The notes: generated by a model not told the origin, from the letters alone. Positions 35,222 through 44,685 are shown, counted from the stretch's first letter. The stretch is 64,000 nt of DNA from Bacillus_BE sp042263505 (GCF_042263505.1 NZ_JBHKFI010000007.1:1-64000); one strand, 5' to 3'. Made by a program: numbers and translations.

Positions 35222-35702
35222 TAGGAACACCTCATTTTGAATATCTATTTCTTTGTATCAGAGTTCTGTAAGAAAAAATTGTGAAATTGGCTTCTTGAAC
35301 TGGTATAGATGCTTGTCTACTTTGATCAAAGATATTTCAAAAATTGAATTTTTAAGGACGTAAATAATGTAATTTGGGGAAATTTTCATGGCTGGCAGTT
35401 TTATCTCTGTAAGCCTTTTGCACCTCCTGTTGTTTTCATAATTAGGAAACAGATCCATCATTTAAATTTTGCTCACTATTTCACATTACTCGATAAAAAA
35501 AGAGGTTTTTTAGCTTTTTTTCTTTTTTAATAAGCAACAGTGCATAAAAAGCCTTTTTTGCATAATGATCAGTGTTTCTTAAATCCTTACAATATCAGTA
35601 TAATGCTTGGAAAATTTATTGTGTTTTAAAATTATCTTCACTTCAATTTTATTATTTTATGATAATTTTGACAGGATAGTGACAAAAAAAAGACCGCTTC
35701 TA
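35222..35702. other. Intergenic region upstream of LysR gene
   Basis: No gene supported; a 67-codon reverse frame at 35258-35461 lacks a ribosome site. AT-rich T and A runs near 35500-35530 and a weak ACCG..CGGT stem next to the response regulator's stop may end that transcript. Confidence 0.35.
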
Positions 35703-36479
35703 CTAAGAATCGGTCATTGAAAAAGTGCACATATGTCTGTATTCACTTGGTGATTGGCCTTCCTTTCGTTTAAAACTAGTAGCAAAGTAGGCGGCACTGG
35801 TAAACCCTGTCAGATTGGCAATCGTTTCAATTGGTATCGAGGTGATTTTTAGGAGTTGCTTCGATTTTTCCAAACGGTAATTAGTTAAGAATTCAACAAA
35901 GGTTATCTCTGTTACCTCTTTAAATAAGCGGCTAAAATGAGATGGGCTGAGGTAAACAAGATTGGCTACTTCTTTTAAATGAATCGGTTTCTGATAATTT
36001 ATTCTTATGTAGTCCATTGCGGCTAGGATAGGGTTTCCCAAATCCGTTTCTAATTTGGCTGGTGTTGTTTCTTTATTAGTATCCAAAAAAGGGAGAGAGT
36101 TATGAAAAAGTCGTTCCGTATGTAAACGCTCTAAGATCTGCAAGAGTTCCCCACTTGCAATCGGTTTCAGTAAATAAGCTGAAAAACCAGCGTTCATACA
36201 TGTTTGGACAGTTTTGAATATTTGAAGGTGAGAGACCACTACGACAGGAAGACTAGGATCGATCTCTTTTGCTTTTTTTCCAAATTTCAGCCCATCCATA
36301 TCTGGGAGAGTCAATTCAGTGATTAAAAAGCTAGGGTGCATTTCCTTAATCCTTTCTAAGCCCTTATCTGCTGTTTCTTCCTCCCATATAGCCAAATCCA
36401 TATAGGGACTATATTCAATGATGGATCGAATTGATTCCCTCGCTTCCTGATCATCGTCCACAAGTAAGACTCCTTTCAA
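35703..36479 (-). CDS. AraC-type response regulator lacking the phospho-acceptor Asp
   Basis: A 258-residue protein: receiver domain (1-120), linker, and a C-terminal AraC/XylS domain with two helix-turn-helices (IHLKEVANLVYLSPSHFSRLFKE; IETIANLTGFTSAAYFATSFKRKEG). This is the YesN arrangement. In the receiver the acidic cluster (VDDD) and the Lys of YLLKPIA are present. The usual phosphorylated Asp in ITD-x-x-MPxMDG is Glu55 (FLITELTLPDMDG). Glu can mimic the phosphorylated state, so it may be locked on, or may respond to something else. No sensor kinase is adjacent. The TTG start at 36479 has AGAAGGTG upstream; a longer frame overlaps the ligase gene. It is 40 bp after the CoA ligase and probably co-transcribed. 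Confidence 0.88.
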   Translation of the reverse strand: MKGVLLVDDDQEARESIRSIIEYSPYMDLAIWEEETADKGLERIKEMHPSFLITELTLPDMDGLKFGKKAKEIDPSLPVVVVSHLQIFKTVQTCMNAGFSAYLLKPIASGELLQILERLHTERLFHNSLPFLDTNKETTPAKLETDLGNPILAAMDYIRINYQKPIHLKEVANLVYLSPSHFSRLFKEVTEITFVEFLTNYRLEKSKQLLKITSIPIETIANLTGFTSAAYFATSFKRKEGQSPSEYRHMCTFSMTDS

Positions 36480-36519
36480 AAAAAACACCTTCTTTCCTTT
36501 CAAAATTTTGTTGGATCTT

Positions 36520-38058
36520 TCAAAATTTCTCTTCCGCAAAGTGTCCGTCCTTTAGTTCTCTGAGTAAAATCTTTCCTGCAGAATTTTTAGGAATATCCTT
36601 AATAAAGATATATTTTCGCGGTCTCTTGTAATTTGGGAGCTGGTTATTGGATTTACAAAAGAAATCAAGTGCCTGAGGGGTTAATTCTTTGTTATCAGTG
36701 ACGATAAAAGCTGTCACAATTTGCCCCAACCTTTCGTCATCCTCTCCTACTACTACTGCTTCTTTTACACTTGTATGTTGGCTTAGAACTTTTTCAATTT
36801 CTTGTGGGTAAATATTTTCACCGCTTGAGATGATCATTTCATCTATTCGTCCCACGACAAAGAGATCCCCTTCATCATCAATATACCCGACATCACCAGT
36901 AAAGTACCAGCCATCTTTGATTACTTTTTTGGTTACATCAGGCCTGTTCCAATATCCCCTAAATGCCTCTAGCGAACTCATATTAACTAGGATTTCGCCA
37001 ATTTCCCCCTTTTTGTCCAGCCAATCAAACGAAATTTTTAAGTCACTGTTCAGTTTAACTAATTTGATGCGATTATGGATTCCCGCTTTTCCAGCACTCC
37101 CAGGTTTACTTCTTACATCCGGACAGGTACTAAAAGTATATACTTCGGTACTTCCATATAGATTTACAAAAAGACTAGGGGACATTAGTTCTGAACATTT
37201 TTCAATCAGATGCGCAGACATTGGACCTCCAGAGTATACAATCGAATGTATTGTTAAAAAGTCTGTTCTGTTTGCATAAGGGTGTGTGACAATATCATGG
37301 TACATAGTCGGGGTCAAGAAAAGACAACTAATCTTCTTATCCGAAATCATTTTAATGGCTTTGTAAGCATCAAATTCCGGGAAAGGAATATAAACTCCGT
37401 TAACAAGTGTCATAGTTAAAAGAGAACGTATCCCTATCGTATGTGATAAAGTTGGAATTCCAAGCGTCCTCTCAAACCTTTGATAACCGCACTGGAAAAT
37501 ATGAGCCATAGAAGAAGTATATTCATTTTTATGCGAACGAGGGACTCCTTTGGGCTTGCCGGAAGTCCCTGATGTATATAAAATAACCCCAATATCTTCA
37601 TCCTGTGCGGGATAGGGCTCTACTTTTGTGATACCTTGTTTAACTAATTCATCGTAATTCAGATCGCCTAATGATTCTTCCAATCCGATTAATAACGGCC
37701 GCTCTTTAAATTTTTGTTTTTTAAGAAGGAGTTTACTCGCATTTTCAAATATTATGAATTTTGTTTCGAGATCATTTACACAATAGAGGATCTCCTCAGT
37801 TGAGGAATGTAGATTAATCGGAGCGAATATGGCTCCTAATTTTTGAATAGCCCAAAAAAGAATCACTGTCTCGATCCTGTTTTTTAAAAGGATCATTACC
37901 CGGTCCCCGTTCTTTAATCCAAGTCTATATAATGAAGATGCAACACGATCTACTTCTTTTGATAGTTGAGCATAAGTATACATTCTATCGTCTTGAATAA
38001 TCACTGGGTTATCGGGGGTGCGGTCAACTGAAAACAAGAATAGTTGGTATAAATTCAA
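36520..38058 (-). CDS. Acyl-CoA ligase (AMP-forming)
   Basis: A 512-residue class I adenylate-forming enzyme. The P-loop motif is YTSGTSGKPKGVPRSH, the second LYGSTEVYTF, the hinge YFTGDVGYIDDEGDLFVVGRIDEMI (split here at FTGDVGYID / GRIDEMI), and the catalytic C-terminal Lys is in NSAGKILLREL. It activates a carboxylic acid to an acyl-AMP, then an acyl-CoA. The nearest-looking groups are medium-chain, benzoate-type and CaiC-type ligases; the substrate is not clear. I chose a TTG at 38058 with AAGGAG 9 nt upstream; the ATG at 38067 would touch the ribosome site. It forms an operon with the AraC-type regulator and feeds a locus of CoA-transferase, acyl-CoA dehydrogenase and FixABCX. Confidence 0.9.
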   Translation of the reverse strand: MNLYQLFLFSVDRTPDNPVIIQDDRMYTYAQLSKEVDRVASSLYRLGLKNGDRVMILLKNRIETVILFWAIQKLGAIFAPINLHSSTEEILYCVNDLETKFIIFENASKLLLKKQKFKERPLLIGLEESLGDLNYDELVKQGITKVEPYPAQDEDIGVILYTSGTSGKPKGVPRSHKNEYTSSMAHIFQCGYQRFERTLGIPTLSHTIGIRSLLTMTLVNGVYIPFPEFDAYKAIKMISDKKISCLFLTPTMYHDIVTHPYANRTDFLTIHSIVYSGGPMSAHLIEKCSELMSPSLFVNLYGSTEVYTFSTCPDVRSKPGSAGKAGIHNRIKLVKLNSDLKISFDWLDKKGEIGEILVNMSSLEAFRGYWNRPDVTKKVIKDGWYFTGDVGYIDDEGDLFVVGRIDEMIISSGENIYPQEIEKVLSQHTSVKEAVVVGEDDERLGQIVTAFIVTDNKELTPQALDFFCKSNNQLPNYKRPRKYIFIKDIPKNSAGKILLRELKDGHFAEEKF

Positions 38059-38265
38059 GTGAATCATCTCCTTCTACTACTTACACTTAAAATGATTTTT
38101 GCCCCTTTTTCAATAGGTTTATTTTTATTTCACAATTTTTTTAAAAAACATATCCCAATAAAGGGGAATATTTTGACTTTGGATTTTTTCAAAAATAATA
38201 ATTATCGAGGGATAAGAGATGGGTGAGGTGGGTGAAAAAGAATATAAAAATGGAAAGGAGAATCT
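38059..38265. promoter_or_regulatory. Divergent promoter region of the CoA ligase operon
   Basis: About 200 bp that must contain the minus-strand promoter. No palindrome stands out. Confidence 0.3.
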
Positions 38266-38376
38266 ATGTTTGAAACTTGCGCTAACTGGACCATGCCCAA
38301 ATACGCTAAAAAAGTTCGTGACAGATTCTCCAATCTGAGAGATTTGCATGTTTTTATGAACAAAAAGCAAGAGTGA
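38266..38376 (+). CDS. Small open reading frame with strong ribosome site
   Basis: A 36-codon frame (MFETCANWTMPKYAKKVRDR..., ending MNKKQE) with AAAGGAG 5 nt upstream of the ATG. It is divergent from the CoA ligase operon. It is positively charged and has no membrane segment. It is not recognised and may be a real small protein or the front of a truncated gene, since the frame ends without a terminator. Confidence 0.35.
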   Translation: MFETCANWTMPKYAKKVRDRFSNLRDLHVFMNKKQE

Positions 38377-38598
38377 GGCGGAATGAATTATTGTCGGCTA
38401 TGTACCTCAAGAGGATGACCGATCTTCTTAATAGATTCCTTAAAAAATAATCAGAAAAAGCGAAAGCAGATGATCATTTTAAGATTCGTTCATCCTCTAA
38501 AATGGATTTCAAATCGTCTAATAAACTATTATAGAGCCTTAGAATATCAACGAAATGATCATTTTAAGTATATTTAGTCAACGCTAGAATCCACTACC
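38377..38598. other. Intergenic, no gene
   Basis: It contains two copies of GATCATTTTAA (about 38471 and 38556), separated by 85 bp. Nothing else is recognised. It lies downstream of the CoA-transferase operon. Confidence 0.3.
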
Positions 38599-39327
38599 TT
38601 AAGAAATCTTATGGTCTCTTACCCATAAATCATCAAATACTTTTTCTCTCTCATCGAGAGTATACCCTTGAACCACAGAATTAACATAAATAAGTGGTGT
38701 TCCGACACGATTAGGATCCACTTGGCCGGTTTCCACAATCTCATTCACTTCAGCGATAACATAATCCGCTGCCATAGCCATGATTGGATTCATTGTTATG
38801 CCTGTCATTCTGTATTCAATATTTCCCATTTTATCCGCACGGAAGCCATCAATCAAGGCTACATCTGCACGCAGAGGAGTCTCTAGTAAATATTCCTTGC
38901 CATTCACTTGAGTCTTTTCCTTGCCTTTCTCCACTAAAGTTCCTACGCCAACTGGGGTCAGGACTCCCCCTAAACCGCCGCCGCCACAGCGGATTTTTTC
39001 TGCCAAAGTTCCCATTGGAAACCATTCCAGTTCTAATTCTCCGGACAGATAAAGCTTTCTAATGGCAGGAGTGGTGCCGGTGTGTGATGATATGATTTTG
39101 CGCACTTGATGGTTCTCGACCAATTTACCAAGGTCAAATCCACCCCCAGGATAAGAACAAACGGTAGTAATAAGGGTTAGATCCTTCTTGCCACTTTCAA
39201 CTAGCTTATCGATCAGCTTCAGCGGAGCACCGACGCCGAGGAAACCACCAATCATGATGGACATCCCATTTTCAATGTGGTCAATCGCTTCGTCCAGTGT
39301 AATCACTTTATCGAAAACATTCGCCAT
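38599..39327 (-). CDS. CoA-transferase subunit A
   Basis: A 242-residue alpha subunit of a class I 3-oxoacid-type CoA-transferase (AtoD/ScoA/CtfA group). It begins with the conserved IMIGGFLGVGAPLKLID region and has CGGGGLGGVLTPVGVGT and the family's ALIDGFRADKMGN segment. It moves CoA between an acyl-CoA and a free acid. It follows subunit B after only one base, with GGAGGTGA inside the end of the B gene. In most bacteria A precedes B; here the order is B then A. The neighbours suggest it supplies an acyl-CoA acceptor for the dehydrogenase/FixABCX pathway. Confidence 0.92.
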   Translation of the reverse strand: MANVFDKVITLDEAIDHIENGMSIMIGGFLGVGAPLKLIDKLVESGKKDLTLITTVCSYPGGGFDLGKLVENHQVRKIISSHTGTTPAIRKLYLSGELELEWFPMGTLAEKIRCGGGGLGGVLTPVGVGTLVEKGKEKTQVNGKEYLLETPLRADVALIDGFRADKMGNIEYRMTGITMNPIMAMAADYVIAEVNEIVETGQVDPNRVGTPLIYVNSVVQGYTLDEREKVFDDLWVRDHKIS

Positions 39328-39328
39328 G

Positions 39329-39988
39329 TTAGTTCACCTCCACTAAGGGCTTGATATCTTCTGCCACAACAAATTCTGCTTCTGTCAGTTTACGCAATTC
39401 ATCAACGGAAGTGGTCTCAGCAATTTCCTTAAGTACCAGACCTTGCTCCGTAACATCAAATACTGCTTTTTCCGTAATGATGCGGTCGACTACTCCTTTT
39501 GCAGAAAAAGGAAGGCTGCACAGTTTTCTGATTTTGGAAGAGCCATCTTTCGCATTATGCTCCATCGTTACGATCACACGATTGGCTCCGACCAAAAGGT
39601 CCATCGCACCACCCATGCCAGGGATAATTTTGCCTGGTACAAGCCAGTTAGCTATATTCCCTTCCTGATCCACTTCTAACGCACCTAAGATACTTACATC
39701 AACATGCCCCCCCCTGATCATACAGAAAGAGTCTGCAATATTGAAATAAGAACTTCCGGGAAGAGCTGTAATCGGTTCTGCTCCAGAATTGGCCAAGTCA
39801 CAGTCATCTAAACCATGTTCAGGAGTGCCCCCGAAATTTAGCATTCCATTTTCTGACTGAAGGATCACTTTTACACCTTCTGGGACATAATTGGCGCACA
39901 ACGTAGGCATCCCAAAACCTAGATTTACAACTTGTCCATTACCTAGTTCCTTGGCAGCACGTGCAGCAATTAATTCTCTGGTATGCAT
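39329..39988 (-). CDS. CoA-transferase subunit B
   Basis: A 219-residue beta subunit. The catalytic Glu that forms the glutamyl-CoA thioester is in QSENGMLNFG, preceded by VNLGFGMPTLCANYVPEGV. IPGMGGAMDLLVGA and PFSAKGVVDRIITEKAVF are the usual family segments. It is the first gene of the B-A operon, starting at an ATG after AGGAGG. A dyad resembling a CcpA cre site (40076-40089) lies upstream, so carbon-catabolite repression is possible. The donor and acceptor acids are unknown. Confidence 0.93.
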   Translation of the reverse strand: MHTRELIAARAAKELGNGQVVNLGFGMPTLCANYVPEGVKVILQSENGMLNFGGTPEHGLDDCDLANSGAEPITALPGSSYFNIADSFCMIRGGHVDVSILGALEVDQEGNIANWLVPGKIIPGMGGAMDLLVGANRVIVTMEHNAKDGSSKIRKLCSLPFSAKGVVDRIITEKAVFDVTEQGLVLKEIAETTSVDELRKLTEAEFVVAEDIKPLVEVN

Positions 39989-40468
39989 TTTAGATTAGTC
40001 CTCCTATTCTAATTACCGGATTTTTTACTTGAAATTCATTTTCTTATTTCTGTACCATCTTACATATTTGTTTACATCAAGCGCTTGATACAGAAATTAT
40101 AGTTCTGATGAAAAAAAAAAGATAATACATAAAGGTTATGGAAAAACAATTAAAAGTTATATGAAAGGAACAAAAAAACGACAAAAAGAGATATAACCAC
40201 AAGTTATTACATCATGATTTTTATGTATTATCCTTCCTTCTGTTCTGGCGTTAAAATGAAATCATCCTTTAGCTAGGGAAAAAATTAACCAAATGGGAAA
40301 TGGTGATGAAAATGTAATCAGGTGGAGAATAATGGTTTAGTGAAAGAATACACGTAGTAAAATGTTATTCGTTGTCATGGCCATTAGTATAACAAACGAA
40401 AATAATAGAGAAGAACGGCAGTTTACAACCACATTTTTAAATCAATGTATTTCAAGGAGGTTAATAAC
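39989..40468. promoter_or_regulatory. Divergent control region between CoA-transferase and acyl-CoA dehydrogenase operons
   Basis: About 480 bp with two outward promoters. It includes the dyad ATCAAGCGCTTGAT at 40076-40089, near the CcpA cre consensus. Between 40120 and 40205 there are repeated GTTAT/ATAAC elements (GGTTATGG, AAGTTATAT, ATATAACCACAAGTTAT) that could bind a LysR or AraC regulator. No gene is present. Confidence 0.45.
40076..40089. promoter_or_regulatory. cre-like palindrome
   Basis: ATCAAGCGCTTGAT is a perfect 14-bp dyad with the AAGCGCTT core of catabolite-responsive elements. It lies 88 bp upstream of the subunit B start codon. Confidence 0.5.
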
Positions 40469-41608
40469 ATGTTTTTTGAGCTTACAGAAGAACAAAAAAT
40501 GATCCAGTCTATGGCAAGAGAGTTTGCAGAAAAAGAAGTGGCACCAATCGCTGCTGAAATCGATCGAAATCATAGATTTCCAGAAGAACTTCTTCCAAAA
40601 ATGAAAGATTTAAATTTAATGGGAATTCCATATCCAGAAGAATATGGTGGTGCCGGCTCTGATTATCTAAGTTATACATTAGTAATTGAAGAAATTTCCA
40701 AAGCATGTGCAAGTACTTCTGTTATATTGTCTGGACATACCTCACTTGGCACTTGGCCAATTTATCAATGGGGAACACCGGAACAAAAAGAAAAGTATCT
40801 TAAAAAACTTGCAAGTGGAGAATATCTTGCTGCCTTTGCAATGACTGAGCCAAGTGCAGGAACCGATGCAGGCTCAGGGAAAACCACAGCTGTTTTGGAA
40901 GGAAATAACTATGTATTAAATGGATCGAAAATTTTTATCACTAACGGTGGGTATGCAGATGTTTATATTGTTACAGCTTTGACTGATCCTTCAAAGGGCG
41001 CCAAGGGAATGTCAGTATTCATCGTTGAAAAAAATACACCCGGATTCTCTGTTGGCGAAAAAGAACGTAAGTGCGGAATTAAAGCTTCTAGTACCACACC
41101 ATTATACTTTAATGATTGCCGTATTCCTAAAGAAAATCTCCTTGGTAAGGAAGGGGAAGGCTTCAAAATAGGAATGATGACACTTGATGGTGGCCGTATT
41201 GGTATTGCAGCACAAGCACTTGGTATTGCTGAAGGTGCATTGGATGCAGCAATAAAATTTGCAAAAGAACGTGTTCAATTTGGAAAGCCGATTGCAACAA
41301 AACAAGCTATCCAATGGATGATTGCGGATATGGCAACAGAAATCGATGCAGCACGCTTCCTTGTTTATCGTGCAGCATGGACTAAAGACCAAGGTCTCCC
41401 TTTCTCAAAGGAAGCTGCCATGGCGAAACTGTTCGCAGCAGAAATGTGTACTCGTGTCACAAGTAAAGCAGTTCAGATTCACGGAGGATACGGATATACA
41501 GAAAACTACCCGGTTGAAAGAGCATATCGTGATGCAAAAATAACAGAAATTTATGAAGGTACATCTGAAGTACAACGCATGGTTATTGCAGGTAAGTACC
41601 TTCGCTAA
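40469..41608 (+). CDS. Acyl-CoA dehydrogenase
   Basis: A 379-residue flavoprotein dehydrogenase (FAD). Family signatures are AFAMTEPSAGTDAGS, GSKIFITNGGYADV, and the C-terminal QIHGGYGYTENYPVERAYRDAKI (signature parts QIHGGYGYT and ERAYRDAK), with the catalytic Glu in IYEGTSEVQRMVIA. It oxidises or, coupled to a low-potential electron carrier, reduces an acyl-CoA double bond. The ATG at 40469 follows AAGGAGG; an ATG at 40445 is upstream of that site and is rejected. It is the first gene of an operon with fixABCX, so its electrons go to or come from the FixAB electron-transfer flavoprotein. CaiA (crotonobetainyl-CoA reductase) is a family parallel; butyryl-CoA-type activity is equally possible. 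Confidence 0.94.
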   Translation: MFFELTEEQKMIQSMAREFAEKEVAPIAAEIDRNHRFPEELLPKMKDLNLMGIPYPEEYGGAGSDYLSYTLVIEEISKACASTSVILSGHTSLGTWPIYQWGTPEQKEKYLKKLASGEYLAAFAMTEPSAGTDAGSGKTTAVLEGNNYVLNGSKIFITNGGYADVYIVTALTDPSKGAKGMSVFIVEKNTPGFSVGEKERKCGIKASSTTPLYFNDCRIPKENLLGKEGEGFKIGMMTLDGGRIGIAAQALGIAEGALDAAIKFAKERVQFGKPIATKQAIQWMIADMATEIDAARFLVYRAAWTKDQGLPFSKEAAMAKLFAAEMCTRVTSKAVQIHGGYGYTENYPVERAYRDAKITEIYEGTSEVQRMVIAGKYLR

Positions 41609-41683
41609 AAAGTATTTGCAGCAATTGCTAAGAAGACGGATAGTTTTCAAGCTGTTCACCTACTGCAGAAAGGAGTGTTGTAA

Positions 41684-42457
41684 TTGAAAATTATTTCTTG
41701 TTACAAATGGGTACTTGACGAAGCAGATCTTCAAATTGATCCAACTTCCCATTCGTTGCTAAAGGAACGTGCAAAATATAAAATCAGTGAATATGACAAG
41801 AACGCAATCGAATGTGGAGTGCAATTAGTAGAAGACCAAGGTGGAGAAGTTATTGCTTTAACAGTTGGTGCAGATCAAGTCAAAAATTCCCTAAAAGAAG
41901 CTTTGTCAAGGGGGCCAGAACGTGCTGTTTATGTAAAAGATCCAGTAATGGAACAGGCTGATTCAAACGTTACAGCAAAAATTTTGGCCGCTGCTGTCCA
42001 ACATGTTAAAGATATTGATCTTGTGATTTGTGGAGAAGGTTCAAGTGATGAATATGCACAACAGGTTGGTCCACGGATTGCTCAACTCCTTGGATTACCA
42101 GTTATTACATTTGTAAATAAAGTTACCATTTCCAATGGAGTCCTACATGCTGAACGTAAAGTTGATGAAGGAATTGAAGTGGTTGAAGCCAGTTTGCCAG
42201 CAGTGATTACTGTGCTTCCCGAAATCAACGAACCAAGAATACCTAGTTTAAAACAGATTTTAGCTTCTAAGAAAAAACCTGTTGAAGAATTGACTACAGA
42301 GAGTTTTGGAATTGTTGAAACGGACCGAATAAATAAATTATGTCGGAAACAAGTGGTTGGTACAGTTATGGAGCGTAAGAATATCAAATTCCAGGGAGAA
42401 GTACAGGACATCGTTTCTAAAACTGTCGATGTTTTAAAAAGAGAAGGCTTTTGTTAA
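41684..42457 (+). CDS. fixA: Electron-transfer flavoprotein beta subunit FixA
   Basis: A 257-residue EtfB/FixA protein with the AMP/FAD-binding segments LTVGADQVKNSLKEALSRGPERAVYVKD and DLVICGEGSSDEYAQQVGPRIAQLLG. It starts at a TTG (41684) with AAAGGAG upstream. It forms a heterodimer with FixB. In FixABCX, this dimer can couple oxidation of NADH to reduction of quinone and a low-potential ferredoxin by flavin-based bifurcation. The order dehydrogenase-fixA-fixB-fixC-fixX is a compact operon with 15-75 bp gaps. Confidence 0.93.
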   Translation: MKIISCYKWVLDEADLQIDPTSHSLLKERAKYKISEYDKNAIECGVQLVEDQGGEVIALTVGADQVKNSLKEALSRGPERAVYVKDPVMEQADSNVTAKILAAAVQHVKDIDLVICGEGSSDEYAQQVGPRIAQLLGLPVITFVNKVTISNGVLHAERKVDEGIEVVEASLPAVITVLPEINEPRIPSLKQILASKKKPVEELTTESFGIVETDRINKLCRKQVVGTVMERKNIKFQGEVQDIVSKTVDVLKREGFC

Positions 42458-42477
42458 GTTAGGAAAGGAGGAATACG

Positions 42478-43386
42478 ATGTCAGAAATATGGGTTATTTC
42501 CGAAACCACGTCTTCAATTCTTGAGCTGATCGCTCATGCGAAAAATTTTTCACAAGGAGAAGAAATAATTGCATGGTCTTTTACAGTAGAAGGTGCTGAG
42601 CAGGCGGCTATACATGGAGCAGACAAGGTCTTTCAATTTCAGGTGATGAATCGTCCTGAAGCTTGTGTAAATGTACTCGTTGAGAAGGCTAAGATACATC
42701 AACCTACCGCTATTCTATTAGGTTCTACAAAGCGGTCCAAAGAAATCGCTGCACGTATTGCCGCAGCTCTTGATACTGCTCTGTCAACCGAGTGTATTCG
42801 GATTGTTAAAGAAGATGGAATTTCAGCAGAACGTTATATATTCGGCGGTCTCTGCATTGCGAAAGAAACATCACAGTCTTCCCCATTTATGGCAACGATG
42901 GCACCAAAAACAGTGGAAATTCTTCAAGAAAGTCCTGCAGTGGATACCGAATTGATATCTGGTGCTGAAGACTCGTGCAGAGTTATAGAACTTCGAAAAA
43001 ATCAAGGAACGGTTAATTTATCCGCTGCAGATGTTGTGGTCTGTATAGGTAGAGGAATTGCTAAACAAGAAGATATTGAAATGGTCAATCGTTTAGCCAA
43101 AGCTCTTAGAGGGAAAGTAGGATGTACTCGGCCAATTGCCGAGGATTTACATTGGATGTCGGAGGAATCATATATCGGTATTTCTGGGCAGGCAGTAAAA
43201 CCGAAACTTTATATAGGACTAGGTGTATCGGGCCAAATTCAACACGTTGCGGGTATACGCGATTCAAAAACAATTATTGCGATTGATAAAAATGAAAATG
43301 CTCCGATTGTAGAGGCTGCAGACTATGCGCTAATTGGAGATGTGTATGAAATTTTACCTGCTCTATTACAAAAGCTTAATGTTTAA
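42478..43386 (+). CDS. fixB: Electron-transfer flavoprotein alpha subunit FixB
   Basis: A 302-residue EtfA/FixB protein. The C-terminal FAD domain has the expected signatures: VVCIGRGIAKQEDIEMV, VGCTRPIAEDLHWM, YIGLGVSGQIQHVAGIRDSKTI split across 43207-43275, and AIDKNENAPI. These bind the electron-transferring FAD. It begins with an ATG after AAAGGAGG. The spacing to fixA is 20 bp and to fixC 15 bp. Confidence 0.94.
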   Translation: MSEIWVISETTSSILELIAHAKNFSQGEEIIAWSFTVEGAEQAAIHGADKVFQFQVMNRPEACVNVLVEKAKIHQPTAILLGSTKRSKEIAARIAAALDTALSTECIRIVKEDGISAERYIFGGLCIAKETSQSSPFMATMAPKTVEILQESPAVDTELISGAEDSCRVIELRKNQGTVNLSAADVVVCIGRGIAKQEDIEMVNRLAKALRGKVGCTRPIAEDLHWMSEESYIGISGQAVKPKLYIGLGVSGQIQHVAGIRDSKTIIAIDKNENAPIVEAADYALIGDVYEILPALLQKLNV

Positions 43387-43401
43387 GGAGGCTTACCAAC
43401 A

Positions 43402-44685
43402 GTGGAAGAACGATTTGATGCTATCGTGGTTGGTGCTGGCCCGGCAGGAAGTGTTGCGGCTTACTGTATGGCAAAAGAGGGCCTGAATGTGTTGTTAATT
43501 GAACGAGGTAATACACCAGGATCTAAAAATATGACTGGGGGTCGTCTTTACGCCCATTCACTTCATAAGATCATACCGAATTTTTGGGAAGAAGCGCCAG
43601 TTGAACGAAAAGTTACACGAGAAATGGTTACTTTTTTAACAGATCAAAGCGCTATTTCACTGGATGTTAAAAGTGAAAGGTTAAACGAATCTCCATCTTT
43701 TACTGTACTTCGTTCAGAATTTGATTCCTGGTTGGCAGAAAAGGCGGAGGAAGCAGGAGCTATTTTAGCAACAGGCATTCGTGTAGATAAATTAATTTTA
43801 AAAGATGGTAAAGTGCAGGGGGTTGTTTGCGGGGAAGACGAAATGCTCTCCAATGTAGTAATTGCTGCTGATGGGGTGAATTCTTTACTTGCACAGAAAG
43901 CAGGCTTACGAGGTGAACTTTCTCCTGAACATGTAGCAACCGGAGCAAAAACGGTAATTGAACTTCCTCGTAATGTAATTGAAGAGCGATTTAATTTAAA
44001 TGGAGAGGCTGGGGCTGCTCAGCTCTTTGTAGGCGAGTGCACCCATGGACTCCAAGGCGGAGGGTTTTTATATACAAATCTTAGTAGTATTTCACTAGGT
44101 CTCGTAGTAACGGCAGGAGAATTTGCTCATACAAAATATCGGATAGCGGATTTAATGGAGGATTTCAAAATGCATCCTGCTATTCAGCAATTGATTGAAG
44201 GCGGAAAAACCGTTGAATATTCCGCTCACCTTGTACCAGAGGGTGGACTTAGTATGATGCCTACGCTTGTCACGGATGGGTTATTAATCGTTGGCGATGC
44301 GGCCGGCCTTGTGCTAAACACTGGTTACATGGTTCGCGGAATGGATTTGGCCATCGCTTCGGGTGAAGCTGCTGCACATGCCGTTATTTCTGCGAATCAA
44401 ATAGGCGATTATACAAAGAACGGGTTAAGTTTGTATCAGAAGGAATTGGAAAATGGTTTTGTACTCAAGGATTTAAACACGTATTCGAAAGCGCCAGGCT
44501 TTATGGAAAATCATCGTATCTTTAGGAAGTATCCTCAAATGGTAGAAGATCTAATGATTAGACTATTTAGCATAGATGGAACGCCTGCTCGTCCTTTACG
44601 TAAAGAGCTGATGGGAATGATTAAGGAACACAGTAGTATACTGGAAATCAGTAAGGACGTCTGGAAAGGAGTGAAGGCGTTTTGA
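43402..44685 (+). CDS. fixC: FAD-dependent oxidoreductase FixC (ETF:quinone oxidoreductase-like)
   Basis: A 427-residue flavoprotein with an N-terminal Rossmann motif (VVGAGPAGSVAAYCMAKEG) and the second FAD signature GDAAGLVLNTGYMVRGMDLAIASG. It is homologous to ETF:ubiquinone oxidoreductase but shorter, with the iron-sulfur domain carried by the separate FixX. It passes electrons from FixAB to the membrane quinone pool. It has a GTG start after AAGGAGGC. Its stop overlaps the start of fixX (TTGA), so the two are translationally coupled. Confidence 0.94.
   Translation: MEERFDAIVVGAGPAGSVAAYCMAKEGLNVLLIERGNTPGSKNMTGGRLYAHSLHKIIPNFWEEAPVERKVTREMVTFLTDQSAISLDVKSERLNESPSFTVLRSEFDSWLAEKAEEAGAILATGIRVDKLILKDGKVQGVVCGEDEMLSNVVIAADGVNSLLAQKAGLRGELSPEHVATGAKTVIELPRNVIEERFNLNGEAGAAQLFVGECTHGLQGGGFLYTNLSSISLGLVVTAGEFAHTKYRIADLMEDFKMHPAIQQLIEGGKTVEYSAHLVPEGGLSMMPTLVTDGLLIVGDAAGLVLNTGYMVRGMDLAIASGEAAAHAVISANQIGDYTKNGLSLYQKELENGFVLKDLNTYSKAPGFMENHRIFRKYPQMVEDLMIRLFSIDGTPARPLRKELMGMIKEHSSILEISKDVWKGVKAF

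Noticed and set aside
36830..37279. 149-codon plus-strand frame inside the CoA ligase gene
   Set aside because: It is fully antisense to an intact, motif-rich adenylate-forming enzyme; composition is that of a shadow frame.
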